Shown here in pieces: positions 1 to 9,009 of a DNA stretch of 64,000 bases. Source of the stretch: Paenibacillus_E violae. GTDB taxonomy: Bacteria > Bacillota > Bacilli > Paenibacillales > NBRC-103111. The position numbers and the translations under genes are program-made. Location of the stretch: assembly GCF_032461945.1 (NCBI RefSeq), contig NZ_JAWCUD010000009.1, positions 186,001 through 250,000 on the forward strand, written 5' to 3'. The number at the start of each line of letters is the position of its first letter. The first letter of the stretch is position 1. Under the pieces are notes generated by a model. It worked only from the letters and a program-made list of their open reading frames with translations, had not been told where the DNA came from and ran no database searches.

Positions 1-433
1 GCTTCTGGCGCAACGCCTCATTGTCTAGATCCGCCAAGTCTTTCACACTCAAATACTCTCTTACACAGGCAATTAAATTTGAAAAAATAGGATGATGACC
101 GACGTCATTAAACCAATATTTCGCATTGCTATAATCGCCTTCCATCCGGTGCATAAGAGCATGCCAATAGCTGCCTGTAGCATTTGTAATTTCCTGGGCA
201 ATATCGTGTGACTTGTCGAGACTTTCGTTCAGTAAATAAAGACCCGCTTTGATAGCCAAGCCATACATCTCTTGCTCCGGATTCCCTTGGCTCATAGTAG
301 CAGGTAACATCGCTTCAATGTTCGCATCCATGGCTAAATCCCATTCTTCAATTGGATATAAGGCAGGTAGATGCTCCAAGAGCGGCTTCGCAATAGCTTC
401 CAGCCAGTCTGCACCATCTTTATTGCTATGCAT
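1..433 (-). CDS. hypothetical protein (C-terminal part outside window)
   Basis: The minus strand is open from an ATG at 433 to the window edge, about 144 codons, so the gene is cut by the window. An AAAGGGAGAG ribosome binding site precedes the ATG. The visible protein starts MHSNKDGADWLEAIAKPLL, is soluble-looking, rich in Trp, His and Glu, and has no membrane segment or signal peptide. I do not recognise a family. It lies 30 bp downstream of another small minus-strand gene, so the two are probably cotranscribed. The reading frame and start are well supported; the function is unknown. Confidence 0.75.
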   Translation of the reverse strand, partial: MHSNKDGADWLEAIAKPLLEHLPALYPIEEWDLAMDANIEAMLPATMSQGNPEQEMYGLAIKAGLYLLNESLDKSHDIAQEITNATGSYWHALMHRMEGDYSNAKYWFNDVGHHPIFSNLIACVREYLSVKDLADLDNEALRQK

Positions 434-463
434 GCCAGTCACTCTCCCTTTCATTAGACGAAC

Positions 464-778
464 TTAATGGTGGGTCTTCGCTTCCAAATCCTGATTAATC
501 CGGAACCAAAGGTGAAGATCATTTATAATCGATGCCAAATCAGCAATTTCGGAATTCAAACGACAGGAAGTTATAAAATCATCTTCTTGATCCAACTGGT
601 TTTGTTTATGAATAATGACGCTTTCCAGCTTCATGATTCGATCGGGGATGACTCCTCGAATTTGTTCCCATTGAAACAGGATTTCAACTCGCACTTCAGA
701 GGGGTAAGAATCCCAATCTTGTTCTAATGCTGGCGTCTCGATACCAAGTCTGGCATCGTATTGAAAATAGCAGCTCAT
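464..778 (-). CDS. hypothetical protein, 104 aa
   Basis: A small soluble, acidic protein with alternating charged and hydrophobic residues that suggests a mostly helical fold. The start at 778 is supported by a near-perfect AAGGAGG site about 10 bases upstream. There is no signal peptide, Cys cluster or recognisable motif. It is the first gene of a probable two-gene unit with the partial gene at the left edge, and it is divergent from the efflux genes that begin at 961. I cannot assign a function. Confidence 0.7.
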   Translation of the reverse strand: MSCYFQYDARLGIETPALEQDWDSYPSEVRVEILFQWEQIRGVIPDRIMKLESVIIHKQNQLDQEDDFITSCRLNSEIADLASIINDLHLWFRINQDLEAKTHH

Positions 779-960
779 TCTTCTGAATTACCTCCTTGCA
801 GTAAAAACATGCTGCGATAGTTCAAGAAACATTCTACCTTTAAATGTATCACTTCAAACCTTGGGTTTCCAGTTAAAATTGTATGTCAACAATATTTCAT
901 TTTCTGATATACTTAAATAACGTTTTTAGAAGGGACAAATTGGTTAGGAGAGATACAGAA

Positions 961-2295
961 ATGACCGCTTCAACTATGAAAAGAACGATCTCATGGAATC
1001 AGCTTATCTCCTTTTTTCTCCCCCTCGGTCTTTCCGCAACGTTAGTTACTCTCTCCCACGTTATCATTAACAGCACACTTGCCCGGGCTGATAATCCCGA
1101 GTTGGTCATTGCCAGCTATGCGCTGCCACTAAGTTTGTTAGGCATTACCGAGAGACCAGCTGTTCTGCTAAGACAAGCTTGTTCCGCCCTCGTCAGGGAC
1201 CGCGTCTCATTCCGAGCCATGGCAGCTGTTAGCTCTTATGTATTTGCTTGTATCATCCTTCTTGGTCTCATTATATGCTACACGCCGGTTGGAGAGTGGG
1301 TATTTCTTTACTTCTTTGGCGTCGAACGCGAGCTATTGGACTCAACGATCAGTGTTTATCGTATCTTAATGTTCGTTAGCATTTTTTCCGGACTGCGATG
1401 CTTATTTCATGGCATTATTATTTTTAATATGCGGACCAAATGGTTAACCATTGGGATGGGTGTACGAATTGTCGCTATGTATTTATTATCGTTGTATTTT
1501 ATTACAACTAATAATGTCACTAGCGGGCGAGTTGGCGCTATTATTTTTCTTATGGGCATGGTCATAGAAGCTTTAGTAGCCATCTGGGAAGGCACCAGCT
1601 TGCTAAAAAAAGTGATTCCTGAAAAGGTGCCCGGCCATCCCGTTGAAACCAAGAAACAAATTTTCAGCTTCTATAAGCCGCTCTTGTATTCATCTGTCAT
1701 CGCCGTCATCATCGGACCCTCAATTAATGCGGTCTTAGGCAAAACAACGCACATCCACCTTGCTATATCTTCTTTTGCGATTGCCGGCTCTTTGACACAG
1801 CTGGTTTTAAGTTTTTTCTCTTATATTCATCAAATCGTGTTAAACTTCTACCGCAAAGATGCAAAATCCGTGCTGCGGTTCGTGCTTGTTCTTAGCTTTA
1901 TTCCCGGAGCTCTTATCGCTATTCTTGCTTATACACCTCTTGGTCCTTGGTTTATGTCCCATGTGATGGGTGTTAATGCTGAACTAATGCGAGCCAGCTT
2001 GCATGCTATGCGTATCTTTATGATTATGACATTAGTATTCCCTTGGCTGGATTATATGAACGGAATTATTATGCTCCGAGGGCAAACGAAAATTATGGTT
2101 TTCTCGCAATCGGCAAATGCTACGATCACGGTCTTAACCCTTTTCATCTCCATTTCGACAGTACCCGACTGGAATGGAATGATTGGCGCATTAGCACAAT
2201 CTGTTGGCACACTGGCCGAGTTGCTGGTCGTGGTTTACGTGCTCAAACGCACAGCCGAAGAACCGCAGCCCACCCTATCTCCAAAAAATTTGTAG
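961..2295 (+). CDS. polytopic membrane exporter, MATE/ANKH-like
   Basis: A 444-residue very hydrophobic protein with about 12 predicted membrane segments. The N-terminal half contains an internal-repeat arrangement seen in MATE-type flippases, and the sequence reminds me of the bacterial relatives of the ANKH (progressive ankylosis) family that are often annotated as multi-antimicrobial extrusion proteins. The start is placed at ATG 961 because of the TTAGGAGAG site in front of it; an in-frame ATG at 883 has no such site. It is the first of five consecutive transport genes spaced 25 bp or less. Substrate unknown; export of a small molecule is inferred from neighbours. Confidence 0.65.
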   Translation: MTASTMKRTISWNQLISFFLPLGLSATLVTLSHVIINSTLARADNPELVIASYALPLSLLGITERPAVLLRQACSALVRDRVSFRAMAAVSSYVFACIILLGLIICYTPVGEWVFLYFFGVERELLDSTISVYRILMFVSIFSGLRCLFHGIIIFNMRTKWLTIGMGVRIVAMYLLSLYFITTNNVTSGRVGAIIFLMGMVIEALVAIWEGTSLLKKVIPEKVPGHPVETKKQIFSFYKPLLYSSVIAVIIGPSINAVLGKTTHIHLAISSFAIAGSLTQLVLSFFSYIHQIVLNFYRKDAKSVLRFVLVLSFIPGALIAILAYTPLGPWFMSHVMGVNAELMRASLHAMRIFMIMTLVFPWLDYMNGIIMLRGQTKIMVFSQSANATITVLTLFISISTVPDWNGMIGALAQSVGTLAELLVVVYVLKRTAEEPQPTLSPKNL

Positions 2296-2317
2296 CGAAA
2301 ACGAGTGATAACCATCT

Positions 2318-3496
2318 ATGAGTACGTCTAATCTTATAAAGTCACAACATCGCCTGCTCCGATTGTTCACGTTCTCCTTTTTTATGACAATGGGCATCGT
2401 CGTCACTTTTTTCCCCCTGTACTTTGATTACAAAGGATATTCCAAGCTTCAAATTGGATTGCTTTATGCCATTGGGCCGCTGATTGGAATCGCAACAAAT
2501 TTATTGTGGGGTTTCTTGAGCGACCGTTTTCAAACCGTCAAAAAAATCATGATTATTCTGATCATCGGTCAACTCATCACGGCCATTTTAGTGTTTACAG
2601 CGGGATCGTTTTCCCTATTGTACGTTTGTTTAGCGATGTTTTTCTTCTTTCAGCAGCCGGTTAATTCGCTCAATGACAGCCAACTCATGTTGAGCATCCG
2701 GGCAAGTGGCAAAAGCTACGCCTCTTTTCGTGTGTGGGGCTCCATCGGTTTCGCTGTGTCCGCCGGAGGCTTTGGTTTGCTGCTTAGACATTACGGGACT
2801 GGCCTTACGCCAATTCTGTGTCTGTTCACCATTACATGCACGTTAATCCTTGTTTTCTTCTTAAAGGACGCGCGTCAAAGCGGCAAAAAAATGGCTTTAG
2901 GTGGCATGCTGAGCATTCTGCGTTCAAAGAAGTTTGTCTGGTTCTTAACCTTGATCATCATTATGTCAGTCTCTCACCGTTTTAATGATGGCTTCCTGGC
3001 CCTCTATATGCGGCAGCTCGGCGCCCCTGACTCTGTGATCGGTTACGCCTGGATGGCTTCTGCACTAAGTGAAATCCCCATGTTCTTCTTTCTAAGCAAG
3101 CATGGGCACCGCTTCAAAGAATTGCCGCTTCTGGCCTTTGCGGGAATTATTTACGCCCTGCGCTTTTTCATCATGGGCTCAATCCATAATCCGGTTTGGA
3201 TCATCGGTGTTCAATTGCTGCATAGCTTAACATTCGGTGTATTCCTCATAACGGCCAATCGTTATTTGAGCCAAATAATCCCCGATGAATACCGCTCGTC
3301 CGGACAAGCGATTTTTGCTGTGGCTTGGTCAAGCATCGCTGGATTAATCAGCGGCACGTTGGGCGGCTGGATCTATGACGCTGTGGGGGGGAGCACGGTT
3401 TACGTCATTGCCGGCTGTTTATCCATCGTGGCAGCAATCGGTTTCCTTGCTACGCATCTATTCCAAAACGATGAGCGTTTGCCGGGCAGCAGATAG
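2318..3496 (+). CDS. MFS transporter (LacY/MFS_1-like)
   Basis: A 392-residue protein with about 12 membrane segments. The loop GFLSDRFQTVKK after the second segment matches the conserved MFS loop 2-3 signature. The overall pattern resembles the LacY/nucleoside-symporter-like MFS branch that includes B. subtilis YwbF. It starts at ATG 2318, 22 bp after the exporter gene, and ends 25 bp before the ABC ATPase start. The position in an efflux-type operon suggests export or drug resistance, but this branch also contains sugar importers, so the direction and substrate are open. Confidence 0.75.
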   Translation: MSTSNLIKSQHRLLRLFTFSFFMTMGIVVTFFPLYFDYKGYSKLQIGLLYAIGPLIGIATNLLWGFLSDRFQTVKKIMIILIIGQLITAILVFTAGSFSLLYVCLAMFFFFQQPVNSLNDSQLMLSIRASGKSYASFRVWGSIGFAVSAGGFGLLLRHYGTGLTPILCLFTITCTLILVFFLKDARQSGKKMALGGMLSILRSKKFVWFLTLIIIMSVSHRFNDGFLALYMRQLGAPDSVIGYAWMASALSEIPMFFFLSKHGHRFKELPLLAFAGIIYALRFFIMGSIHNPVWIIGVQLLHSLTFGVFLITANRYLSQIIPDEYRSSGQAIFAVAWSSIAGLISGTLGGWIYDAVGGSTVYVIAGCLSIVAAIGFLATHLFQNDERLPGSR

Positions 3497-3521
3497 TTTT
3501 TTTATTGAAGGGAATGATTAC

Positions 3522-4214
3522 GTGTTAGCCATTGAACGGTTATCTCACAGTTTCCGCACTGGGCAAGAGGATACACCCGTTCTGCATGAACTAAGTTTCC
3601 GGGTAGAGCAAGGCGAAATGGTCGCTTTGCTCGGGAGCTCAGGCTCCGGGAAATCAACACTGCTAAATTTGATGGCGGGCTTAATGAAGCCCACCCGAGG
3701 AAGTATTAGCATCGCAGGACAGGCCATTGAGAAAATGAGCGAAAACCGCTTGGCGGAATTTCGAAGGACGCATATCGGCTTCATTTTCCAATCTTATGAA
3801 TTAATAGCACATTTAACCGTACGCGAAAACGTTGAGCTGCCCCTCGTCTTTCAAAGTGTAGCCGCCTCAGAACGCAAACAACGAGCCATGGCGCTTCTGC
3901 AACAAGTGGGTATCGGTGATAAATCGGATTTATTTCCTTCACAGTTATCCGGCGGACAGCAGCAGCGTGTCAGTATCGCTCGCTCCCTCATTACGAAACC
4001 TGCCATCGTTTTTGCTGACGAACCTACTGGTAATTTAGATACAAAGACGGAAGCCGAGATCATTGATTTACTCATTGATTTAAATGAGAATTCGGGCATC
4101 ACCTTCGTGATCGTTACTCACGAACACGAAGTAGCGCGCCGTACGCGGCGGATATTACAGCTTCGCGACGGATACTTGCTGGAAGGAAATGAGCAGGATG
4201 GTGAAGCCGGATGA
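3522..4214 (+). CDS. ABC transporter ATP-binding protein, MacB/LolD type
   Basis: About 230 residues. It has Walker A GSSGSGKST, Q-loop FIFQSYELI, signature LSGGQQQR, Walker B IVFADEPTGNLD and the switch His in VTHEHE, the full set of a functional ATPase; the ADEPTGNLD form is typical of the LolD/MacB/FtsE class. GTG 3522 is chosen as start because GAAGGGA lies 8 bases upstream; the open frame runs further upstream inside the MFS gene but without a ribosome binding site. Its stop overlaps the permease start in ATGA, implying translational coupling with the FtsX-type permease. Confidence 0.9.
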   Translation: MLAIERLSHSFRTGQEDTPVLHELSFRVEQGEMVALLGSSGSGKSTLLNLMAGLMKPTRGSISIAGQAIEKMSENRLAEFRRTHIGFIFQSYELIAHLTVRENVELPLVFQSVAASERKQRAMALLQQVGIGDKSDLFPSQLSGGQQQRVSIARSLITKPAIVFADEPTGNLDTKTEAEIIDLLIDLNENSGITFVIVTHEHEVARRTRRILQLRDGYLLEGNEQDGEAG

Positions 4215-5560
4215 AGCTAAAAGATTACATTCGTCTTGGCTGGGACCAACTGCAGCGGCGCAAAGTCGTCACAGCATTATGTACCGTAGGTATCGCCATC
4301 GGTTCGGCTTCCATTATGGTGGCGCTCGGCTTCGGAGAATCCATTCAACATTACAGCCAGAAACAAATGAGCTTTTATCTCAAAACAGATGAAATTACAA
4401 TTACAGATCAAAACAATGACCCGAACAGCCCGCCTAAACTAACAACGAGCAAGCTCGAACTCATTCGTACTTTTCCACACGTTAAATCCGTTGCTAGTTT
4501 TCAAGACTTAGGACAATTCAACTTCACAGTTGATGATGGCAAACAAAGCTACCTTCATCTGATTGCGACTGAGCTGAGCGCGTTGGAAGATTTCGATTCC
4601 AAATTTGGACAAGGCGGAGCTACGAATCAAGACAATCACATTGTGCTCAATTATGGGGCAACCCTCGGTGTTATGGACTCCAAGACGATAGAGACCAGAA
4701 ATAAGCTGATGCAGCAAAATCCGACCAAGGAGCAGGCTGAAACTTACCGTCAAATGGGCGCGATTCCATATCCACTATATCAAAAGCAATTGCTGCTCAA
4801 AGCAAATAATTTCGAAGAGCAAACTGGAGGAAATTCGGGTACAAGTTTGGCTGAACCAAGGGAAGTGACACTGCGTGTTACTGGCGTCCTGAAAAAACCG
4901 GAAGGTCTGCCGGACTCCATGCTGCAAGGGAACAAAACGGCTTACGTATCCCCGCAAACCGGCCAGAAAATTTTGGAGGCTCTGAACAAGTCGGCCCAAA
5001 ACGGTCGCGTTCAATATTCGGAAGTGAAAGTGAAAATTGACAATAGCGTCAACGTCAAGCAAGTGGATGAGTGGATAAAGAAACTTCAGCTCAACACGCA
5101 AACCAATTTATACCAAGAGGATCGGATGAAAGGCGAATTCGTTATTGTCCGATTGCTTCTCACGGGTGTCGGTCTTTTCGTGCTGTTCGTAGCTTCGATT
5201 TCCATTGTAGTTGCTATGACGATGTCCACGCATCAACGCCGGAGACAGATTGGCATTATGAAAGTACTGGGTGCAAATTTAAAACAAATCCGCAACATGT
5301 TTATTGTGGAATCATCGTTATTAGGCATGTTAGGCGGCCTTGTAGGTATAATGCTTTCCTATTGGGTTATATGGGGAATCAATCTCATCATTATCCGATT
5401 CGGATCTAATTCCGGAGAGCCCGCTGAAATTTTATTCATTTCCTTTTGGATTCTTCCAGTCGGCATGTTTTTCGCTGTGATGACCGGCGTTCTTTCAGGG
5501 TTATATCCCGCTATTAAAGCATCGCGCACGGACGCGTTGACAGCTATTAAACGAGAATAG
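4211..5560 (+). CDS. ABC transporter permease, MacB/FtsX type
   Basis: A 449-residue protein with one N-terminal membrane segment (about 17-40), a long extracytoplasmic domain (about 45-310), and three C-terminal segments (about 315-440). This is the standard MacB-PCD plus FtsX layout. The cytoplasmic loop after the second segment, HQRRRQIGIMKVLGA, is the family's coupling motif, and the end PAIKASRTDALTAIKRE is also typical. It overlaps the ATPase gene by 4 bp and is followed after 13 bp by the adaptor gene, so the three form a YknXYZ/MacAB-like tripartite exporter. Such systems extrude peptides, toxins or antibiotics; the cargo is not visible. Confidence 0.9.
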   Translation: MKLKDYIRLGWDQLQRRKVVTALCTVGIAIGSASIMVALGFGESIQHYSQKQMSFYLKTDEITITDQNNDPNSPPKLTTSKLELIRTFPHVKSVASFQDLGQFNFTVDDGKQSYLHLIATELSALEDFDSKFGQGGATNQDNHIVLNYGATLGVMDSKTIETRNKLMQQNPTKEQAETYRQMGAIPYPLYQKQLLLKANNFEEQTGGNSGTSLAEPREVTLRVTGVLKKPEGLPDSMLQGNKTAYVSPQTGQKILEALNKSAQNGRVQYSEVKVKIDNSVNVKQVDEWIKKLQLNTQTNLYQEDRMKGEFVIVRLLLTGVGLFVLFVASISIVVAMTMSTHQRRRQIGIMKVLGANLKQIRNMFIVESSLLGMLGGLVGIMLSYWVIWGINLIIIRFGSNSGEPAEILFISFWILPVGMFFAVMTGVLSGLYPAIKASRTDALTAIKRE

Positions 5561-5573
5561 GAGTTTGCCTAGC

Positions 5574-6677
5574 ATGAGGAAAAAGAAAACATGGATGCTG
5601 CTAATCACAGCGCTCTTGATCATCGGGATTAGCAGCTTTTTATACATATCCAGCCATCCCAACGCCATGAAGAGAGCAAATACGGACAACACCGCCTCTC
5701 CCAACGCACTGCAATTTAAAGTAACCAAAGAGGACCTGGTCAACAGTGTTGAAGTAAAAGGAAAATCGTCCTACGAGAAGGAAACACGTGTCTATGCGCC
5801 TTTTGGCGGCGAAATTAAAGCATGGCAGATTGCTGACGGGGCTCAAGTTAAAAAGGGACAGCTGCTGTTCGAACTTGACGCCACGCCGCTAAAAAGTGAA
5901 ATCGCAACCCTGCAATCCAATTTGAAAAAGCAGAAGCTCGAGGCTGATCTTGCGAACTTCAAAGCAGCTGGACCGGAAGGAGAAACAACCAGCACTCCGG
6001 CTGGCGCTGTAAGTGAGGATGATTCCCGGTCACGATTTGCTGCTTCCGAAGGACGCAGAATTCAAGAGCAGTTAAATCAAGTAAATGATGAATCCATTCA
6101 ATTGCAGCTGGCAAAAAAGCAAGAGAAGGTGGAGCAGGCAGCTTTTGTTTCACCTGAGGACGGCATCTTTTTATTTGAGGATTCCGCCAAAATCCCCAAG
6201 TCTGTCGAGGAAAGCGTAAGAATCGGTAAAATCGTGGATTTGACGAAATTGCAGCTCGTTTGTACCGTTGGCGAGTTTGACGTTTTCCGGATTAAGCCAG
6301 GGATGTCCGTCCAAGTCAAAGTTGAAACCCTGAAACAGAAAAAGCTGCAAGGCAAGGTTGAGAAGGTTTCCAAATTTGCAAAAACAGGCACCGATCAAGG
6401 TTCGGCTTCCGCGCAATTTGAGGTAACCATTTCGCTTGAACCGGATGAGCAGCTTATCGCAGGACTCAGTCTTTCCGGGACAATTGAGACAGAGAAAAAA
6501 AGTGGCACAACGGTCGTTCCCACGCTTGCCGTGATGCATGAGAAAGATATCTACTACGTCATGTTGCAGACCCCGCAAGGCACAGAACGCCGTGAAATTG
6601 AGATCGGGTTGGAAACACCTGAAAAAACGGAGGTCCTCAAGGGGCTCCAAGAGGGAGATACGGTTGTGCTGCAGTGA
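5574..6677 (+). CDS. HlyD/MacA-family efflux adaptor (membrane fusion protein)
   Basis: A 367-residue protein with a basic N-terminus and one membrane anchor (about 5-25). A biotinyl/lipoyl-like half (GEIKAWQIADGAQVKKGQLLFELD) is followed by a coiled-coil hairpin (about 100-190), a second lipoyl half, a beta-barrel (KPGMSVQVKVE) and a membrane-proximal domain ending in GLQEGDTVVLQ. This is the MacA/YknX order. ATG 5574 is preferred over an upstream TTG because AGGAG lies 11 bases before it. It is the last gene of the ABC set. The order ATPase, permease, adaptor is the reverse of the B. subtilis yknXYZ order. Confidence 0.88.
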   Translation: MRKKKTWMLLITALLIIGISSFLYISSHPNAMKRANTDNTASPNALQFKVTKEDLVNSVEVKGKSSYEKETRVYAPFGGEIKAWQIADGAQVKKGQLLFELDATPLKSEIATLQSNLKKQKLEADLANFKAAGPEGETTSTPAGAVSEDDSRSRFAASEGRRIQEQLNQVNDESIQLQLAKKQEKVEQAAFVSPEDGIFLFEDSAKIPKSVEESVRIGKIVDLTKLQLVCTVGEFDVFRIKPGMSVQVKVETLKQKKLQGKVEKVSKFAKTGTDQGSASAQFEVTISLEPDEQLIAGLSLSGTIETEKKSGTTVVPTLAVMHEKDIYYVMLQTPQGTERREIEIGLETPEKTEVLKGLQEGDTVVLQ

Positions 6678-6757
6678 CAACTGTTTTATACTAGACTCTT
6701 AGGACCAAGTAATAATGATGACGAAAATGATGCAGCAAAGGCAGGTAATTGTTTTAT

Positions 6758-7405
6758 ATGAATTATGAAGATTTTAAATCTATTGTGTTAGAGCGCCGCA
6801 GCGTTCGGAATTTTACAGAGCAGGAAGTCGCGACCGAAGATATTCGTGAAATTATCGACTGTGCCCGCTATGCGCCAAGCGATACGAACTCCCAGACGTG
6901 GAAGTTTATTGCGATACGAAATACGGAAAAGATTAAACATATCGAACAATTAACTTGGGATCAGCTCCATCTCAGGGCGTCTGAAGCCGAGCAGAAAGGT
7001 CTTTCCCGAGAAGCACGTCTTCTTGTGAAGTCGTTCGGACCTTATGCTACCGCGTTTTCCAACGCTCCCGTGCTGATCATTTGCTTAGCAACACCTTACG
7101 AGTCAAAGTTCCGTGAGAGGATTTTTGATCCGATTGAACTTGTTGAGGATGCGGTATGGGCGGAAGAAGGCATTAAGAGCTCCTGCTTAGCCTCGCAGAA
7201 TCTGATGCTTGCCGCGCACGCTAGAGGTCTCGCGACTTGTCCGATGACTGGCCCAGTTTTGCTGGCCCAAGATCAAATTCGCGAATATCTGAACATTCCG
7301 GAAGAATGTCAGATCAATATGGTCATTTCCCTTGGTCATCCGAAGGATCGCCCGGGCAAATTGGCCCGCAAAGAAATTGATGATATTCTTCAAATCATCG
7401 ACTAA
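6758..7405 (+). CDS. nitroreductase family protein
   Basis: A 215-residue flavin-dependent NAD(P)H oxidoreductase. The N-terminal SIVLERRSVRNF and ARYAPSDTNSQTWKF are the FMN-binding motifs of the family, and ISLGHPKDRPG near the C-terminus is the matching FMN-phosphate motif. The start ATG 6758 follows AAAGGCAGGT. It sits 80 bp after the adaptor gene and ends in its own terminator, so it may be transcribed with the efflux operon or from a promoter in the gap. A detoxification role is a contextual guess; the substrate cannot be read from the sequence. Confidence 0.88.
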   Translation: MNYEDFKSIVLERRSVRNFTEQEVATEDIREIIDCARYAPSDTNSQTWKFIAIRNTEKIKHIEQLTWDQLHLRASEAEQKGLSREARLLVKSFGPYATAFSNAPVLIICLATPYESKFRERIFDPIELVEDAVWAEEGIKSSCLASQNLMLAAHARGLATCPMTGPVLLAQDQIREYLNIPEECQINMVISLGHPKDRPGKLARKEIDDILQIID

Positions 7406-7412
7406 GATGAGG

Positions 7413-7446
7413 AGCTGCCGCTATTCGCGGACAGCTTCTTTTTCTT
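7413..7446 (+). terminator. rho-independent terminator
   Basis: AGCTG-CCGC pairs with GCGG-A-CAGCT, followed by TTCTTTTTCTT, eight bases after the nitroreductase stop. Confidence 0.8.
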
Positions 7447-7504
7447 ATGCTCGGGTTTAAATCGCGGCTATGCGAGTACACGAGCGGTTAGTTGATAGTG
7501 GCAC

Positions 7505-7646
7505 ATGGTGAACGGATGAACCGGAACTACGGTCCGCTATTCGAACCATTTTGGAGTAAATACACCCATTTGTGAGCAAATAAAGCCCTACAGTTCCGGC
7601 TAATCCGGGGATACCTCCATTTCAGCTCAAATAGCGTCCTGTCGTT
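7505..7646. repeat. imperfect inverted-repeat element in intergenic region
   Basis: CCGGAACT at 7520-7527 is mirrored by AGTTCCGG at 7592-7599. Inside these arms CTATTCG (about 7537) faces GAGCAAATAA (about 7574). The outer flanks, AACGGATGAA and GTCGTTCT, are also roughly complementary. The layout (outer arm, TATTYG, spacer, GCAAATA, outer arm) matches the two elements near 29.1 and 59.2 kb, although the arm sequences differ. No open frame runs through it. Together with the terminator and operator region it accounts for the gene-free stretch 7406-7908. Confidence 0.5.
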
Positions 7647-7743
7647 CTCTTACTATAAGAAATCCAGATTTGTAAGCGCAATCAACAACTGACTTCTTGT
7701 AATCCTTCTCTCCCAAATCAACATGCCAAAATTACCACCACAA

Positions 7744-7807
7744 ACATTATAACGTTATATTTACTTAAATAAATCGATGTGCTATTCTAACATTATAACG
7801 TTATATT
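7744..7807 (+). promoter_or_regulatory. twin palindromic operators around a putative promoter
   Basis: The 18-base word ACATTATAACGTTATATT occurs twice, at 7744-7761 and 7790-7807. Its core TATAACGTTATA is a perfect 12-bp palindrome, and the centres are 46 bp apart. Between them TTACTT (7761-7766) and TATTCT (7783-7788), spaced 16 bp, could be -35 and -10 boxes. The second palindrome would then cover the transcription start. This is the arrangement expected for a dimeric repressor. The likely binder is the GntR/UTRA protein encoded at 11868 in the same operon. Operator function and promoter are inferred; the repeated palindrome is seen directly. Confidence 0.65.
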
Positions 7808-7908
7808 CAATTATACAATTTACAACCTTCTCCTACATATTAGGAGAACTTAGAAGGAAGACTTAGTGAAAGCGTTCATAATTCGAGTTATGGAAAAAGG
7901 TGACAGGC

Positions 7909-9009
7909 ATGCTGGAGCGTTTCGTCCTACACAATGTTAAGCAAGTAAACGGAGAATTTCTGGATATTGTAATTGAAGACGGAAAAATTGCGGAATTGAC
8001 GGGTCCCGGACAAGGACAAGGAAAACAGATCGTTGATTATTCAGGAGCCTATGTTTCAAGCGGCTGGATTGACATGCACGTTCATGCCTTTCCTGCCTTT
8101 GATCCCTATGGCGATGAAATCGATGAAATCGGCATCAAGCAAGGTGTCACAACGATTGTTGACGCCGGAAGCTGCGGAGCAGACCGCATCGCCGAACTAG
8201 CGGCAAGCAGACAAAACGCGCTAACGAACTTGTTTGCTTTTTTGAACATTTCGCACATCGGGTTACAAAGGATCGACGAATTATCCGATATGACTTGGAT
8301 TAACCAAGAGAAGGTTGTTGAAGCAGTCAAGGACTATGGGGACTTTATCGTCGGTTTAAAGGCAAGAATTAGCAAAAGCGTTGTTCGCGATTCCGGCATT
8401 GAGCCCTTGCGTGCTGCACGAACACTTTCCCTAGCGACCGGTCTTCCTTTGATGGTCCATATCGGTTCTGGACCGCCGAGTATTGAAGAAGTTGTTTCGC
8501 TTTTGGAAAAGAAAGATATCATTACCCATTATTTGAATGGGAAGGCTAATAATCTTTTTGATGACAACGGCAAACCCCTGCAGGTACTTACGCAAGCGAT
8601 TGAAAGAGGCGTTCATCTGGATGTTGGCCACGGTACAGCTAGCTTTTCATTCAAAGTCGCCGAAGCCGCGAAAAAGCATCACATCGGTTTGGACACGATC
8701 TCAACGGATATTTATCGTGGGAATCGTTTGAAAGGACCTGTTTTTAGTATGTCCAATGTGCTTACGAAATTTTTGTATCTAGGCTATTCACTGGAGGAAG
8801 TCATTGCTGCGGTGACTACGCATGCTGCAAATTGGCTGAACAAACCGGAGCTTGGTCGGATTCAAGTTGGAGATACAGCAAATCTCACCTTGTTCACCGT
8901 TCAGAATGATATGATTCAGCTCACTGACTCTGAAGGAGACCAACGTACGGCAGATCAAACAATTCAATCTAAAGGAGTAGTTGTGAATGGCGCTCTCATT
9001 AAATGCTAA
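7909..9009 (+). CDS. amidohydrolase/deacetylase family metallohydrolase
   Basis: A 366-residue member of the amidohydrolase superfamily. The metal-binding HVH lies at 57-59, a Lys suited to carbamylation is in VGLKARISK, further His ligands are in LMVHIGSG, ITHYLNG and DVGHGTASF, and the catalytic Asp is in STDIYRGN. It belongs with the EF_0837/AHA_3915-type probable amidohydrolases that accompany SelA-like and aldolase-like genes. ATG 7909 fits the AAAGGTGA site; a GTG at 7900 is less likely. It overlaps the next gene by 23 bp. Inferred role: removing an N-acyl group from an amino-sugar acid before deamination. Confidence 0.82.
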   Translation: MLERFVLHNVKQVNGEFLDIVIEDGKIAELTGPGQGQGKQIVDYSGAYVSSGWIDMHVHAFPAFDPYGDEIDEIGIKQGVTTIVDAGSCGADRIAELAASRQNALTNLFAFLNISHIGLQRIDELSDMTWINQEKVVEAVKDYGDFIVGLKARISKSVVRDSGIEPLRAARTLSLATGLPLMVHIGSGPPSIEEVVSLLEKKDIITHYLNGKANNLFDDNGKPLQVLTQAIERGVHLDVGHGTASFSFKVAEAAKKHHIGLDTISTDIYRGNRLKGPVFSMSNVLTKFLYLGYSLEEVIAAVTTHAANWLNKPELGRIQVGDTANLTLFTVQNDMIQLTDSEGDQRTADQTIQSKGVVVNGALIKC

